Position numbers and translations under genes: made by a program
Shown here: one piece after another, positions 1-8,692 of the stretch
Layout: each line of letters begins with the position of its first letter
Numbering within the stretch: position 1 is the first letter of the stretch
The notes under the pieces: model-generated
The model's input: only the letters and a program-made list of their open reading frames with translations
Databases searched by the model: none
What the model was told of the DNA's origin: nothing
Assembly: GCF_900105415.1 (NCBI RefSeq)
Contig: NZ_FNSM01000001.1
Span: forward strand, 5,977,501 to 6,041,500
Direction: 5' to 3'
Length of the DNA stretch: 64,000 nt
Source of the DNA: Streptomyces sp. TLI_105
GTDB lineage: Bacteria > Actinomycetota > Actinomycetes > Streptomycetales > Streptomycetaceae

Positions 1-938
1 CCCGCATCCAGGACATCGACGAGCGGGCCGCCCGCCGGTCCGAGCGTGCGGTCGCCTTCATGTTCACGCTGTCGATGCTGGCCACCGTCGGCTTCATCGC
101 CTCGTACGTGATCTTCCCGGTCGACAAGATCGTGTACATCTGGCCCTTCGGCCACGTGTCCGCGCTCAACTTCGCCCTGGGTCTGACCCTCGGTGCCGCC
201 CTCTTCTTCATCGGCGCGGGCGCGGTCCACTGGGCCCGCACCCTGATGTCCGACGTCGAGGTCGCCGACGAGCGTCACCCGATGCAGGCGTCGCCCGAGG
301 TCAAGGCGAAGGTCATGGCGGACTTCGCGGCCGGTGCCGCGGAGTCGGGGATGGGCCGCCGCAAGCTCATCCGCAACACGATGTTCGGCGCGCTGTCGCT
401 CGTACCGCTCTCCGGCATCGTCCTGCTGCGTGACATGGGCCCGCTGCCCGAGAAGAAGCTCCGGACCACCATGTGGACCAAGGGGCTCCAGCTCATCAAC
501 ATGAACACGCACGAGCCGCTGCGTCCCGAGGACGTCGCGGTCGGCTCGCTGACCTTCGCGATGCCCGAGGGCCTCTCGGAGCACGACGAGCACTTCCAGG
601 TCCAGATCGCCAAGGCCGCCCTGATGATCGTCCGGATCCAGCCGGAGGACATCAAGGACAAGCGCGAGCTCGAGTGGTCGCACGAGGGCATCGTCGCGTT
701 CTCGAAGATCTGCACCCACGTCGGCTGCCCGATCTCCCTGTACGAGCAGCAGACGCACCACGTGCTCTGCCCGTGCCACCAGTCCACCTTCGACCTCTCC
801 GACGGCGCCCGCGTCATCTTCGGCCCGGCCGGTCACCCCCTCCCGCAGCTGCGGATCGGCGTGAACGACAAGGGCTTCCTCGAGGCGCTCGGCGACTTCG
901 ACGAGCCCGTCGGCCCGGCATTCTGGGAGCGCGGATGA
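1..938 (+). CDS. qcrA: Rieske iron-sulfur subunit of cytochrome bc1-type complex (5' partial)
   Basis: Ubiquinol/menaquinol-cytochrome c reductase Rieske subunit; the frame is open from base 3 and the true start lies before the window, so about 311 residues are visible. Three hydrophobic stretches near the visible N-terminus are the membrane anchor expected of actinobacterial QcrA. The 2Fe-2S site is clear: CTHVGC at nt 711-728 and CPCH at nt 768-779. The stop overlaps the qcrB start as ATGA (935-938), implying translational coupling. Together with QcrB and an upstream QcrC it passes electrons from menaquinol towards the aa3 oxidase at the membrane. The ATG at 60 is in frame but internal. Confidence 0.96.
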   Translation, partial: RIQDIDERAARRSERAVAFMFTLSMLATVGFIASYVIFPVDKIVYIWPFGHVSALNFALGLTLGAALFFIGAGAVHWARTLMSDVEVADERHPMQASPEVKAKVMADFAAGAAESGMGRRKLIRNTMFGALSLVPLSGIVLLRDMGPLPEKKLRTTMWTKGLQLINMNTHEPLRPEDVAVGSLTFAMPEGLSEHDEHFQVQIAKAALMIVRIQPEDIKDKRELEWSHEGIVAFSKICTHVGCPISLYEQQTHHVLCPCHQSTFDLSDGARVIFGPAGHPLPQLRIGVNDKGFLEALGDFDEPVGPAFWERG

Positions 939-2560
939 GCACCGTGACCAACACGCAGAAGAAGGCCCCCGCCGGTGAGCGGGTAGCCGACTGGGCCGAC
1001 GGCCGCCTGGGGATCTACACGCTGGCCAAGGCCAACATGCGGAAGATCTTCCCGGACCACTGGTCCTTCATGCTGGGCGAGGTCTGCCTCTACAGCTTCC
1101 TCATCATCATCCTGACGGGCGTCTACCTGACGCTGTTCTTCCACCCGTCGATGAACGAGGTGGAGTACGTCGGACCGTACGTCCCGCTCCAGGGACAGCT
1201 GATGTCCGAGGCGTTCAACTCGACCATGCACATCTCCTTCGAGGTGCGCGGTGGTCTGCTGATCCGGCAGATCCACCACTGGGCGGCGCTGATCTTCCTC
1301 GCCGGCATGTTCGTGCACATGATGCGCGTGTTCTTCACCGGCGCGTTCCGCAAGCCGCGTGAGATCAACTGGCTGTTCGGCTTCCTGCTGTTCTTCCTGG
1401 GCATGTTCACCGGCTTCACCGGTTACTCGCTCCCGGACGACCTGCTCTCCGGCACCGGTGTCCGCTTCATGCAGGGCGCGATCCTGTCCGTGCCGGTCCT
1501 CGGCACGTACCTGTCGATGTTCCTGTTCGGCGGCGAGTTCCCCGGCGGCGACTTCGTCGCCCGGTTCTACTCGGCGCACGTGCTGCTGCTGCCCGGCATC
1601 ATGCTGGGCCTCGTGGTCGCCCACCTCATCCTGGTGTTCGTCCACAAGCACACGCAGTTCGCCGGCCCCGGCCGGACGAACAACAACGTCGTCGGCATGC
1701 CGCTGCTGCCCGTGTACATGGCGAAGGCCGGAGGCTTCTTCTTCCTGGTCTTCGGCGTCATCGCGGTCGTCGCGGCGATCGCCTCGATCAACCCGATCTG
1801 GGCCATCGGCCCGTACCGCCCGGACCAGGTGTCCACCGGCGCCCAGCCCGACTGGTACATGGGCTTCGCCGAGGGTCTGATCCGTGTCATGCCGGGCTGG
1901 GAGATCAACCTGTGGGGCCACACGCTGGTGCTCGGCGTGATGATCCCGCTGGCGATCTTCCCGCTGGTCCTCGCGGCCATCGCGGTCTACCCGTTCATCG
2001 AGTCCTGGATCACCGGCGACAAGCGCGAGCACCACATCGCGCAGCGCCCGCGCAACGCTCCGACGCGCACCGCCTTCGGTGTCGCCTGGATCACCGCGTA
2101 CATGATCATGCTCGTGGGTGGTGGAAACGACCTCTGGGCGACCCACTTCCACCTGTCGCTGAACTCGATCACCTGGTTCGTGCGGATCTTCTTCTTCGCC
2201 GGTCCGGTCATCGCGTTCGTCGCCACCAAGCGGATCTGCCTCGGCCTCCAGCGCCGCGACAAGGACAAGGTGCTGCACGGCCGCGAGTCGGGCATCATCA
2301 AGCGCCTGCCGCACGGTGAGTTCGTCGAGGTCCACGAGCCGCTCAGCCAGGGCGAGCTGCACCGCCTCACGGCGCACGAGCAGTACGAGGCCGCGGAGCT
2401 TCCGCCGGCCGTCGACGAGAACGGCGTGGAGCGCAAGATCGGCCGCATGGAGAAGCTCCGGGTCAAGCTCAACAAGGGCTACTACGGCGACGACAGCCAG
2501 ATCGCCAAGCCCACGGTCGAGGAGTACAAGGAGATCCAGAGCGGCCACGGCCACCACTGA
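935..2560 (+). CDS. qcrB: Cytochrome bc1 complex cytochrome b subunit
   Basis: 541 residues, normal for actinobacterial QcrB. It carries the two b hemes and forms the quinol oxidation and reduction sites. Visible features: about eight or nine membrane helices, paired heme His residues (HHWAALIF followed by HMMRVF, and SAHVLLLPG followed by HLILVFVHKH), and a hydrophilic C-terminal tail of roughly 130 residues ending GHGHH. The start ATG overlaps the qcrA stop. A strong hairpin just after the gene closes the operon. Confidence 0.97.
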   Translation: MSTVTNTQKKAPAGERVADWADGRLGIYTLAKANMRKIFPDHWSFMLGEVCLYSFLIIILTGVYLTLFFHPSMNEVEYVGPYVPLQGQLMSEAFNSTMHISFEVRGGLLIRQIHHWAALIFLAGMFVHMMRVFFTGAFRKPREINWLFGFLLFFLGMFTGFTGYSLPDDLLSGTGVRFMQGAILSVPVLGTYLSMFLFGGEFPGGDFVARFYSAHVLLLPGIMLGLVVAHLILVFVHKHTQFAGPGRTNNNVVGMPLLPVYMAKAGGFFFLVFGVIAVVAAIASINPIWAIGPYRPDQVSTGAQPDWYMGFAEGLIRVMPGWEINLWGHTLVLGVMIPLAIFPLVLAAIAVYPFIESWITGDKREHHIAQRPRNAPTRTAFGVAWITAYMIMLVGGGNDLWATHFHLSLNSITWFVRIFFFAGPVIAFVATKRICLGLQRRDKDKVLHGRESGIIKRLPHGEFVEVHEPLSQGELHRLTAHEQYEAAELPPAVDENGVERKIGRMEKLRVKLNKGYYGDDSQIAKPTVEEYKEIQSGHGHH

Positions 2561-2590
2561 TCACCTGAACACCTGACCTGAGGTCGCCAC

Positions 2591-2630
2591 GGCAAGAGCC
2601 CCGTCCATTCGATGGACGGGGCTCTTTGCC
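2591..2630 (+). terminator. Terminator after qcrB
   Basis: Hairpin with arms around GAGCCCCGTCCAT and ATGGACGGGGCTC, only a TCG-type loop between them, followed by TTTGCC. It lies 30 bases after the qcrB stop and before trpD, so it ends the qcr operon. Confidence 0.85.
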
Positions 2631-2687
2631 GTCCCCGGAGGTCGATAGGGTGGGACCGTATCCGTCACGTGATCACCAGGAGCTGCC

Positions 2688-3752
2688 ATGAGCGCTGCGA
2701 CCCCCGCTGGAGGACCTACGTCGGCGGGCCGCTCCTGGCCCGTCCTGCTGAACGGTCTGCTCGACGGCAAGGACCTCTCCGCCGACGACACCGCCTGGGC
2801 GATGGACCTGATCATGAGCGGCGAGGCGACCGACGCGCAGATCGCCGGATTCATGGTGGCGCTGCGGGCCAAGGGCGAGACCGTCCAGGAGATCACCGGC
2901 CTCGTCCGCACCATGTACGCGCACGCCAACACGATCGAGGTGCCCGGCCCCGCCGTCGACATCGTCGGCACCGGCGGCGACGGCGCCAAGACCGTCAACA
3001 TCTCCACGATGGCCTCGATCGTCGTCGCCGGCACGGGCGCGAAGGTCGTCAAGCACGGCAACCGCGCCGCCTCCTCCGCCTCCGGCTCCTCCGACGTCCT
3101 GGAGAAGCTCGGCATCAACCTCCACCTCACCCCGCAGCGGGTCGCCGAGGTCGCCGAGGAAGCCGGCATCACCATCTGCTTCGCCGTGAAGTTCCACCCC
3201 TCGCTGCGGCACGTCGCCGCGGCCCGCGGCCAGCTGGGCATCCGGACCACCTTCAACGTCCTGGGTCCGCTGACCAACCCGGCCAAGGTGAAGGCCCAGG
3301 CCGTCGGGGTCGCCGACCCGCGCATGGCGCCGATCGTCGCCGGCGTCCTCGCCGAGCGCGGCAACTCCGCCCTGGTCTTCCGCGGCGACGACGGCCTGGA
3401 CGAGCTGACGACCACCGCCACCTCCCGGGTCTGGGTGGTCCGGGACGGCGGCGTCACCGAGGAGCGCTTCGACCCGCGGGACGTCGGCATCGAGCTCGTC
3501 CCCCTGGAGGCCCTGCGCGGCGCCGACGCCTCGTACAACGCCGACGTGGCGCGCCGGCTGCTCGCGGGGGAGACCGGTCCGGTACGGGACGCGGTGCTGC
3601 TCAACGCGGCGGCGGCGCTCACCGCCCTGGAGCCCGGCACGGGCACCCTGGCGGAGCAGCTGGGCGCGGGCATCGCGAAGGCGGCCGAGTCGCTCGACTC
3701 CGGCGCGGCCCTCCGGTCCCTGGAGCGATGGGTCGCCGCCAGCAACGCGTGA
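2688..3752 (+). CDS. trpD: Anthranilate phosphoribosyltransferase
   Basis: 354 residues, the usual family size. The enzyme joins anthranilate and PRPP, the second step of tryptophan synthesis. The glycine-rich PRPP loop [14 protein letters not shown] sits near residues 92-105, followed by KHGNRAASS; both are diagnostic. The ATG at 2688 is preceded by AGGAGC at a good distance. It stands alone, away from other trp genes except the fused anthranilate synthase at 29.5-31.4 kb. A TAGGGT hexamer near 2646 is a possible -10 element. Next to qcrB this placement is conserved in actinobacteria. Confidence 0.96.
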   Translation: MSAATPAGGPTSAGRSWPVLLNGLLDGKDLSADDTAWAMDLIMSGEATDAQIAGFMVALRAKGETVQEITGLVRTMYAHANTIEVPGPAVDIVGTGGDGAKTVNISTMASIVVAGTGAKVVKHGNRAASSASGSSDVLEKLGINLHLTPQRVAEVAEEAGITICFAVKFHPSLRHVAAARGQLGIRTTFNVLGPLTNPAKVKAQAVGVADPRMAPIVAGVLAERGNSALVFRGDDGLDELTTTATSRVWVVRDGGVTEERFDPRDVGIELVPLEALRGADASYNADVARRLLAGETGPVRDAVLLNAAAALTALEPGTGTLAEQLGAGIAKAAESLDSGAALRSLERWVAASNA

Positions 3753-3768
3753 CCCGTGTGCCGTACGG

Positions 3769-3793
3769 CCCCGGTCCACCATGCGGACCGGGG
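3769..3793 (+). terminator. Terminator after trpD
   Basis: Nine-base-pair stem CCCCGGTCC/GGACCGGGG with a seven-base loop, followed by TCTTG. It separates trpD from the riboswitch transcript. Confidence 0.75.
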
Positions 3794-3795
3794 TC

Positions 3796-3823
3796 TTGCG
3801 CTTCGGCGATCATGTGGCAGGAT
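3796..3823 (+). promoter_or_regulatory. Candidate promoter of the SAM-IV riboswitch transcript
   Basis: TTGCGC (3796-3801) and CAGGAT (3818-3823) are 16 bases apart. The predicted transcription start near 3830 coincides with the first base of the riboswitch, which supports the call despite imperfect hexamers. Confidence 0.5.
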
Positions 3824-3831
3824 GCTCTACA

Positions 3832-3950
3832 GGTCACGAGTGACAGCGTTTTGGCCCCGGCTTGCTGTCCGGCAACCCTCCTTCCGTGGCGGGGTGCCCC
3901 GGGTGATGACCAGGCCGTAGGCAGCGAGGTCTACGGCAAGCGCGGATCCC
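3832..3950 (+). promoter_or_regulatory. SAM-IV riboswitch aptamer
   Basis: The core matches the actinobacterial SAM-IV consensus: GGTCACGAGTGACAGCG, then GCCCCGGCTTGCTG, CCGGCAACCCTCC, CCGTGGCGGGGTGCCCCGGG and TGATGACC. The outer helix pairs GGTCA (3832-3836) with TGACC (3907-3911). A further hairpin, CCGTAG (3915-3920) with CTACGG (3931-3936), is the downstream helix typical of SAM-IV. S-adenosylmethionine binding is expected to shut off the aminotransferase gene that follows. Assignment rests on recalled consensus, not on a covariance search. Confidence 0.88.
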
Positions 3951-3988
3951 TCGAGCACCAGGGGTCCTGGTCAGTCGAGGAGCTTTTT
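3949..3988 (+). terminator. Expression-platform terminator of the SAM-IV riboswitch
   Basis: Nested stem CCTCGA (3949-3954) with TCGAGG (3975-3980), enclosing CCAGG/CCTGG, then AGCTTTTT. A T-run this long is rare in such high-GC DNA. It begins right at the end of the aptamer, as expected if ligand binding frees this hairpin. Confidence 0.7.
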
Positions 3989-4157
3989 CCGTGAGCAAGC
4001 GAATGCGATAGGGCGAGTCCGCCCCTTCTTCACCCTCGGAACAGGGTCCCTTCCGCGTACCCCCATGTCCTCCGAGGCATCACCCGTACCCCGCCGCACC
4101 CGGCCGCGTACGGGATTCACCGAAGCCATTCCGCACCGCCCGCCGGGAGACACCGCC

Positions 4158-5552
4158 ATGTCCGCACGCCCGAACACCGCCGTCGAGACCGCTGCCGCCG
4201 CCGAGTCCGCCGACCCCTGCTGCGCCGCCCCGCTGCCGGTCCTCGGCCGGGACGTGACCGTCCCGCTCGTCACCGGCGGCGAGGTGACCTACGCGGCGCT
4301 CGACTACGCGGCCAGCGCGCCGGCCCTCCAGCGGGTCTGGGACGACGTCGCCGCGTACGCCCCCTACTACGGCAGCGTCCACCGCGGCGCCGGCTACCTC
4401 TCCCAGCTCTCCACCGACCTCTTCGAGAACAGCCGCGCCACCGTCGCCGAGTTCCTCGACTGCCGCCCCGACGACCAGGTCGTCTTCACCCGCTCCACCA
4501 CGGACTCGCTCAACCTGCTCGCCCAGGTCCTCCCGGCCGGCTGCGAGGTCTTCGTCTTCGAGACCGAGCACCACGCCTCGCTGCTGCCGTGGAGGGACGC
4601 CCACGTCACCTACCTCGACGCGCCGCGCACCCCGGCCGAGGCCGTCGAGACCCTGGAGCGGGCGCTCGCCGACCGCGATCCGTACGGCCCCGCCCTCGTC
4701 TGCGTCACCGGCGCCTCCAACGTCACCGGCGAGCTGTGGCCGGTGCGGGAACTGGCCGCCGCCGCGCACGCGCACGGCGCCCGGATCGTGCTCGACGCCG
4801 CCCAGCTCGCCCCCCACCACCCGGTCTCCGTGCGGGAGCTGGACGTGGACTGGGTGGCCTTCTCCGGGCACAAGCTGTACGCGCCCTTCGGCTCCGGCGT
4901 CCTCGCCGGCCGCGCCGACTGGCTGCAGGATTCCGAGCCCTACCTCGCGGGCGGTGGAGCGTCCCGCAAGGTGGCCCGTCGGGCCGACGGTGGTGTGGAC
5001 GTGGAGTGGCACACCACGTCGGCCCGACATGAAGCCGGTTCGCCGAACGTCATCGGCGTCTACTCGATCGCCTCCGCCTGCAAGGCGCTCACCGAGGCCG
5101 GCTTCGACTCCCTCGTCGCCCGCGAGCGGCACCTGATCGCGAAGGTCCGCGAGGGCCTGGCCGAGGTGCCCGAGGTGCGCGTGCTCTCGCTCTTCGGCGA
5201 CGACGCGCCCCGCGTGGGCGTCATCTCCTTCGTCGTGGAGGGCTGGAACAGCTCCCACTTCGCCGCCGCGCTCTCCGCCGAGTACGGCATCGGCGTCCGC
5301 GACGGCCTCTTCTGCGCCCACCCGCTGGTCCGCACCCTGCTCGGCAGCGACCCGCAGGACCCGGGCGAGTGCGGCGCGCCCGAGGCGGCCCCGGGGGAGC
5401 GCTCGCTCAACGCCATCCGGGTGAGCTTCGGCGCCGGTACGCCGGACGAGCACGTGGAGCGGTTCGTCGGCGCGGTGAAGGAGCTCGTCCGGGACGGCGC
5501 GCAGTGGAAGTACCGCACCGAGGACGGCCGCTGCGTCCCCGACCGCGGCTGA
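4158..5552 (+). CDS. Class-V PLP-dependent aminotransferase (cysteine-desulfurase fold), SAM-IV regulated
   Basis: 464 residues. Fold-type I enzyme; the PLP lysine is K239 in FSGHKLYAPFGSG, preceded by the aspartate in RIVLDAAQLAPHH. Other family blocks are TRSTTDSLNLLAQ and TEHHASLLPW. The start at 4158 has CGGGAG nine bases upstream; an in-frame ATG at 4065 lacks a site. The N-terminus contains a CC pair and the C-terminal third FCAHPLVRTLL, which could be the sulfur-accepting loop, but true desulfurase activity is not shown. SAM-IV control points to sulfur/methionine metabolism. Substrate unknown; it could be a cysteine desulfurase, a sulfur-amino-acid lyase or another aminotransferase. 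Confidence 0.85.
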   Translation: MSARPNTAVETAAAAESADPCCAAPLPVLGRDVTVPLVTGGEVTYAALDYAASAPALQRVWDDVAAYAPYYGSVHRGAGYLSQLSTDLFENSRATVAEFLDCRPDDQVVFTRSTTDSLNLLAQVLPAGCEVFVFETEHHASLLPWRDAHVTYLDAPRTPAEAVETLERALADRDPYGPALVCVTGASNVTGELWPVRELAAAAHAHGARIVLDAAQLAPHHPVSVRELDVDWVAFSGHKLYAPFGSGVLAGRADWLQDSEPYLAGGGASRKVARRADGGVDVEWHTTSARHEAGSPNVIGVYSIASACKALTEAGFDSLVARERHLIAKVREGLAEVPEVRVLSLFGDDAPRVGVISFVVEGWNSSHFAAALSAEYGIGVRDGLFCAHPLVRTLLGSDPQDPGECGAPEAAPGERSLNAIRVSFGAGTPDEHVERFVGAVKELVRDGAQWKYRTEDGRCVPDRG

Positions 5553-5570
5553 TCACTCACTCGTACGGGT

Positions 5571-5602
5571 GAAGGGGGCCTCCCGGACGGGAGGCCCCCT
5601 TC
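5571..5602. terminator. Bidirectional terminator
   Basis: Perfect 14-bp inverted repeat GAAGGGGGCCTCCC/GGGAGGCCCCCTTC around GGAC, between the convergent aminotransferase and AsnC-type genes. Confidence 0.85.
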
Positions 5603-5623
5603 AGTCATGCCGGGCGTGCGGTG

Positions 5624-5905
5624 TCAGGACTCCAGGCCGATGGCGAAGGCCGCCTCCAGGTCGTGCTGGGAGTACGTCCGGAAGGCGACGTGGGTGTCCG
5701 TGGCCTCGACGCCGGGGATCTTGCTGATGCGGCCGGGGATCACGTCCGCCAGGTCGTCGTGGCGCGGCACCCGGACCATGGCGATCAGGTCGTACGTGCC
5801 GGTGACCGAGAAGACCTCGCTGACGCTGTCGAGCGCGGCGATCGACTCGGCGATCTCGGGGATGCGGTCCACGCTGGTCTTGATGAGCACGATCGCGGTG
5901 ATCAC
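5624..5905 (-). CDS. Stand-alone Lrp/AsnC ligand-binding (RAM) domain protein
   Basis: 93 residues with the alpha-beta sandwich typical of AsnC C-terminal domains (MITAIVLIKTSVDRIPEI, then VFSVTGTYDLIAMVRV). There is no helix-turn-helix domain, so it probably binds an amino acid or pairs with a full-length regulator rather than binding DNA itself. The GTG start overlaps the stop of the rhomboid gene (5902-5905), so the two are translationally coupled. Confidence 0.88.
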   Translation of the reverse strand: MITAIVLIKTSVDRIPEIAESIAALDSVSEVFSVTGTYDLIAMVRVPRHDDLADVIPGRISKIPGVEATDTHVAFRTYSQHDLEAAFAIGLES

Positions 5906-6636
5906 GGCTGGCTTTCTCCCTCGGTCGCCGCGGCTTGGGCTTTCACTCTATCCCCACCGCGGAAGCGCCCCCAGGCGTAGAGGAAGCCGACCGAGAAGCC
6001 CACGACATGGGCCAGATAGGCGACGCCGGGCCCCGCGCCCGCCGCCCGCGCGGCCAGCCACTGCAGCGTGAACCAGAAGATCAGCACGATCCAGGCGGGG
6101 AAGCGCAGCGGCAGGAAGAACAGGAAGGGGAAGAGGCTGGTGACGCGGGAGCGCGGGAAGAGGAAGAGGAAGGCCCCGAGCACCGCCGAGATCGCCCCGG
6201 AGGCCCCGACCAGGGTCTGCTCGCTGTCGGCGTGCACCACCGCGTACCCGGACAGGGCGACGTAGCCGGTGCCCAGGTAGAAGAGGCAGAACCCGACCGG
6301 CCCCATGCGCTCCTCGGCCATCGCCCCGAAGACGTACAGGAAGAGCATGTTGCCGAGCAGATGGAGCCAGCTGCCGTGGACGAAGAGCGCGGTCAGCGGG
6401 GTGAGCAGGGCGTGCGGGTCGCCGCTCGTCAGCTCGGCGGGGACCACGCCCCAGCGGCGGAAGTAGGCGCCCTGGGCGGCCAGGAGCTCGTCGCCCGTGC
6501 CGTACACCGGATTGAGCCCGGCGACCGGACTGCTCACGAAGAGGAGGCAGCAGGCGGCGATCAGCCCGTACGTCACCATGGGGCCGCCGCGGACGCCCCG
6601 CCGGGCACCGAGGACCCCGCCTCGCCAGTCGATCAT
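5902..6636 (-). CDS. Rhomboid-family intramembrane serine protease
   Basis: 244 residues with six or seven membrane helices. The catalytic serine lies in VGASGAISAVLG and the catalytic histidine in HVVGFSVGF, with the conserved HLLGNMLFLYVFG helix before them. Rhomboids cleave single-pass membrane proteins inside the bilayer. The start is ATG at 6636 in MIDWRGG; a longer frame exists upstream but runs through the opposite-strand genes. It is the first gene of a two-gene unit with the AsnC-type protein; the functional link is unknown. Confidence 0.92.
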   Translation of the reverse strand: MIDWRGGVLGARRGVRGGPMVTYGLIAACCLLFVSSPVAGLNPVYGTGDELLAAQGAYFRRWGVVPAELTSGDPHALLTPLTALFVHGSWLHLLGNMLFLYVFGAMAEERMGPVGFCLFYLGTGYVALSGYAVVHADSEQTLVGASGAISAVLGAFLFLFPRSRVTSLFPFLFFLPLRFPAWIVLIFWFTLQWLAARAAGAGPGVAYLAHVVGFSVGFLYAWGRFRGGDRVKAQAAATEGESQP

Positions 6637-6795
6637 GGACAGATCATGGCGTACCGGGGCCGAAGTGGACAGAGTGCCTCGCCGTGCCCCGTCCTCCCCG
6701 CGAGGCCGTAGGGTTACGGCACCACCCACCGCAGTTCGACGGCGCACCGCGGCTCCCGTACCTGGTACCACGCAACAGGAAGAAGGACGGCACCG

Positions 6796-7038
6796 ATGAC
6801 GACGGTTCCCCTGCCGACCGACGAGACCCGCTGGCGCTGCACGCTCTGCGGCAACCTGACCCGCTTCGACGTGACCCGCTCCTCCAAGGTCGTGGAGTAC
6901 GTCCATCTGGACCTCGCCGGAGACCCGACGGTCGAGGAGCGGCAGGTGGTGAGTGAGACCATCGAGTCGGTCCGCTGCCGCTGGTGCAACGCGGTGGACC
7001 AGATCGAACTGGTGGACAGGCCGGGCGCCGCCTCCTGA
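6796..7038 (+). CDS. Small zinc-ribbon-like protein of unknown function
   Basis: 80 residues. Two CxxC pairs, CTLCGN near residue 15 and CRWCNA near residue 61, look like a zinc ribbon split by a beta-rich middle. AGGAAGAAGG just upstream supports the ATG at 6796. It precedes the NYN-domain gene by 33 bases on the same strand and may share its transcript. I do not recognise a named family. Confidence 0.8.
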   Translation: MTTVPLPTDETRWRCTLCGNLTRFDVTRSSKVVEYVHLDLAGDPTVEERQVVSETIESVRCRWCNAVDQIELVDRPGAAS

Positions 7039-7071
7039 GGGACGGCACGGACGACATAGGGGTGACGGATC

Positions 7072-8436
7072 GTGGAGCAGCCCGCGCACGGTGGTGAGCC
7101 GGCCGGCGCGGCAGGTGACGCTGCCGAGACGCTCGACCACCCATTGCCGGAAGGCGTACGGCGACGGGTCGTCGCGCTGGTCGCGGACGCCTTCGGCGGG
7201 CTCACCGTCGCGGAGCTGCCCGCGCCCCTGAGGCAGTACGCCCGCTTCACCGCGAGCCGGCGGGCCAAGTTCGCCGGCAACGCGATGGCCGCCGCGCTCG
7301 ACGCCGACCCGCTCTTCCGTCAGCGCATCGGCGAACGGTTCAAGCAGGGCCAGCCCGAGCTGGCCGGAGCCGTGGAGACCGGCACCCTGCCCGCGGCCGC
7401 CGACCCCGTCGACGTGGCGGCGGCCGCCTATGTGCTGCGCCCGCCCGGCTGGGTCAAGCTCGTCGCCGCCGCCGGCGAGGAGGCCCAGCGGGCCGACGCC
7501 GAGCGGGCCGACGAGGCCGGCCGGCGTGAGCTGGAGCGGCTGCGCGAGGAGCTCGCCGTGGCCCGGGACCGCTCCCGGGGCGAGACCGAGCAGCTGCGGC
7601 ACGACCTGGACGCCGCCCGCAGGGAAGCGGAATCGCTTCACCGCAAGCTGCGCAGCGCCCAGAGCGACGTCAAGCGCGGCGAGGCCGCGCTGCGCAAGGC
7701 GCAGGGCGAGATCGAGGCCGTGCGGGCCGAGTCGGCGGCGCAGGTCTCGGCCGCCGAGAGCGAGACGCGGCGACTCAGGGCGCGGCTCGGCGAGGTCGAG
7801 GCCGCCCTGGAGGCGAGCCGCAGGACCGCCCGCGAGGGCCGCTCGGTGGAGGACATGCGGTTGCGGCTGCTGCTCGACACGGTCCTCGACGCGGCCCAGG
7901 GGCTGCGCCGCGAACTCGCGCTGCCGCCCGTCTCGGTGCACCCGGCGGACACCGTGGACGCGGTGGAGCCGGGTCGGATGTCCCCGAAGGACATCGCGGC
8001 GCGGGCGCTCTCCGAGACGGATCCGGCGCTGCTCGACCAGCTGCTCGCGCTGCCGCAGGCGCACCTGGTCGTCGACGGCTACAACGTCACCAAGACCGGC
8101 TATCCGACGATGCCGCTGGAGAAGCAGCGGCTGCGGCTGCTCGGCGGGCTCTCGGCGCTCGCGGCCCGCTCGGGGGCCGAGGTCACCTGTGTCTTCGACG
8201 GGGCGGAGCTGGCGGCCCCGGTGCTGCTCGCGCCGCCGCGCGGCGTGCGGGTGCTGTTCTCCAAGCCCGGTGTCACGGCGGACGAGTTGATCCGGCAGCT
8301 GGTCCGGGCGGAGCCGCCGGGGCGGCCGGTCGTGGTGGTCTCCACCGACCGCGAGGTCGCCGACGGCGTCGCGAAGGCGGGGGCGCGGCCGGTGACGTCC
8401 GCCTTGTTGCTCAAGCGGCTTTCGCGCATCTCGTAA
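7072..8436 (+). CDS. YacP/Rae1-type NYN-domain ribonuclease-like protein with coiled coil
   Basis: 454 residues from a GTG start. Residues about 130-260 are a long, charged coiled coil rich in Glu, Arg and Ala. The last 170 residues form a NYN (PIN-like) domain: LVVDGYNVTKTGYP contains the first conserved aspartate, CVFDGAE the second, and VVVVSTDREVADGV the third. YacP-like proteins cut mRNA, in Bacillus on the ribosome. The N-terminal helical part may bind RNA or ribosomes. A ribonuclease role is inferred from fold and acidic residues only. Confidence 0.85.
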   Translation: MEQPAHGGEPAGAAGDAAETLDHPLPEGVRRRVVALVADAFGGLTVAELPAPLRQYARFTASRRAKFAGNAMAAALDADPLFRQRIGERFKQGQPELAGAVETGTLPAAADPVDVAAAAYVLRPPGWVKLVAAAGEEAQRADAERADEAGRRELERLREELAVARDRSRGETEQLRHDLDAARREAESLHRKLRSAQSDVKRGEAALRKAQGEIEAVRAESAAQVSAAESETRRLRARLGEVEAALEASRRTAREGRSVEDMRLRLLLDTVLDAAQGLRRELALPPVSVHPADTVDAVEPGRMSPKDIAARALSETDPALLDQLLALPQAHLVVDGYNVTKTGYPTMPLEKQRLRLLGGLSALAARSGAEVTCVFDGAELAAPVLLAPPRGVRVLFSKPGVTADELIRQLVRAEPPGRPVVVVSTDREVADGVAKAGARPVTSALLLKRLSRIS

Positions 8437-8557
8437 CACATCGCAACTCCTGAGGGTTATGCCCGAATTCTGGATGGCGCACCGTCAAGTACCCATCACT
8501 GGCCGTGTGATGTATGTAAATAAAGTGGTGCGTGGGCGAGATTTTTGCCAGCGGGAT

Positions 8558-8587
8558 TTGAACTGATCACAACTTGGTCACTAGGGT
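8558..8587 (+). promoter_or_regulatory. Sigma-70 (HrdB)-like promoter of the first NlpC/P60 gene
   Basis: TTGAAC (8558-8563), 18-base spacer, TAGGGT (8582-8587). The predicted start near 8594 leaves a leader of about 100 bases. The upstream gap 8437-8557 is unusually AT-rich for this genome and has a small CATCAC/GTGATG stem at about 8495-8515 but no gene. Confidence 0.65.
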
Positions 8588-8692
8588 CGGGCTTCGAACC
8601 TTCGCGCGGTTGATCACCCATCCGGGGTGGCAGCGGAGGAACCGCCTGCCCCTGACCGGTTGGGCGGCTCGAGGAAGAAGGAGCTCGCCTTC

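Noticed and set aside
4065..4157. Start of the class-V aminotransferase at ATG 4065
   Set aside because: No ribosome site is near it, and the extra 31 residues are Arg/Pro-rich; ATG 4158 has CGGGAG at the right distance.
8440..8692. Possible c-di-AMP (ydaO) riboswitch before NlpC/P60
   Set aside because: Such riboswitches precede some Streptomyces wall hydrolases, but I could not align the conserved segments; only a promoter and an AT-rich leader are visible.
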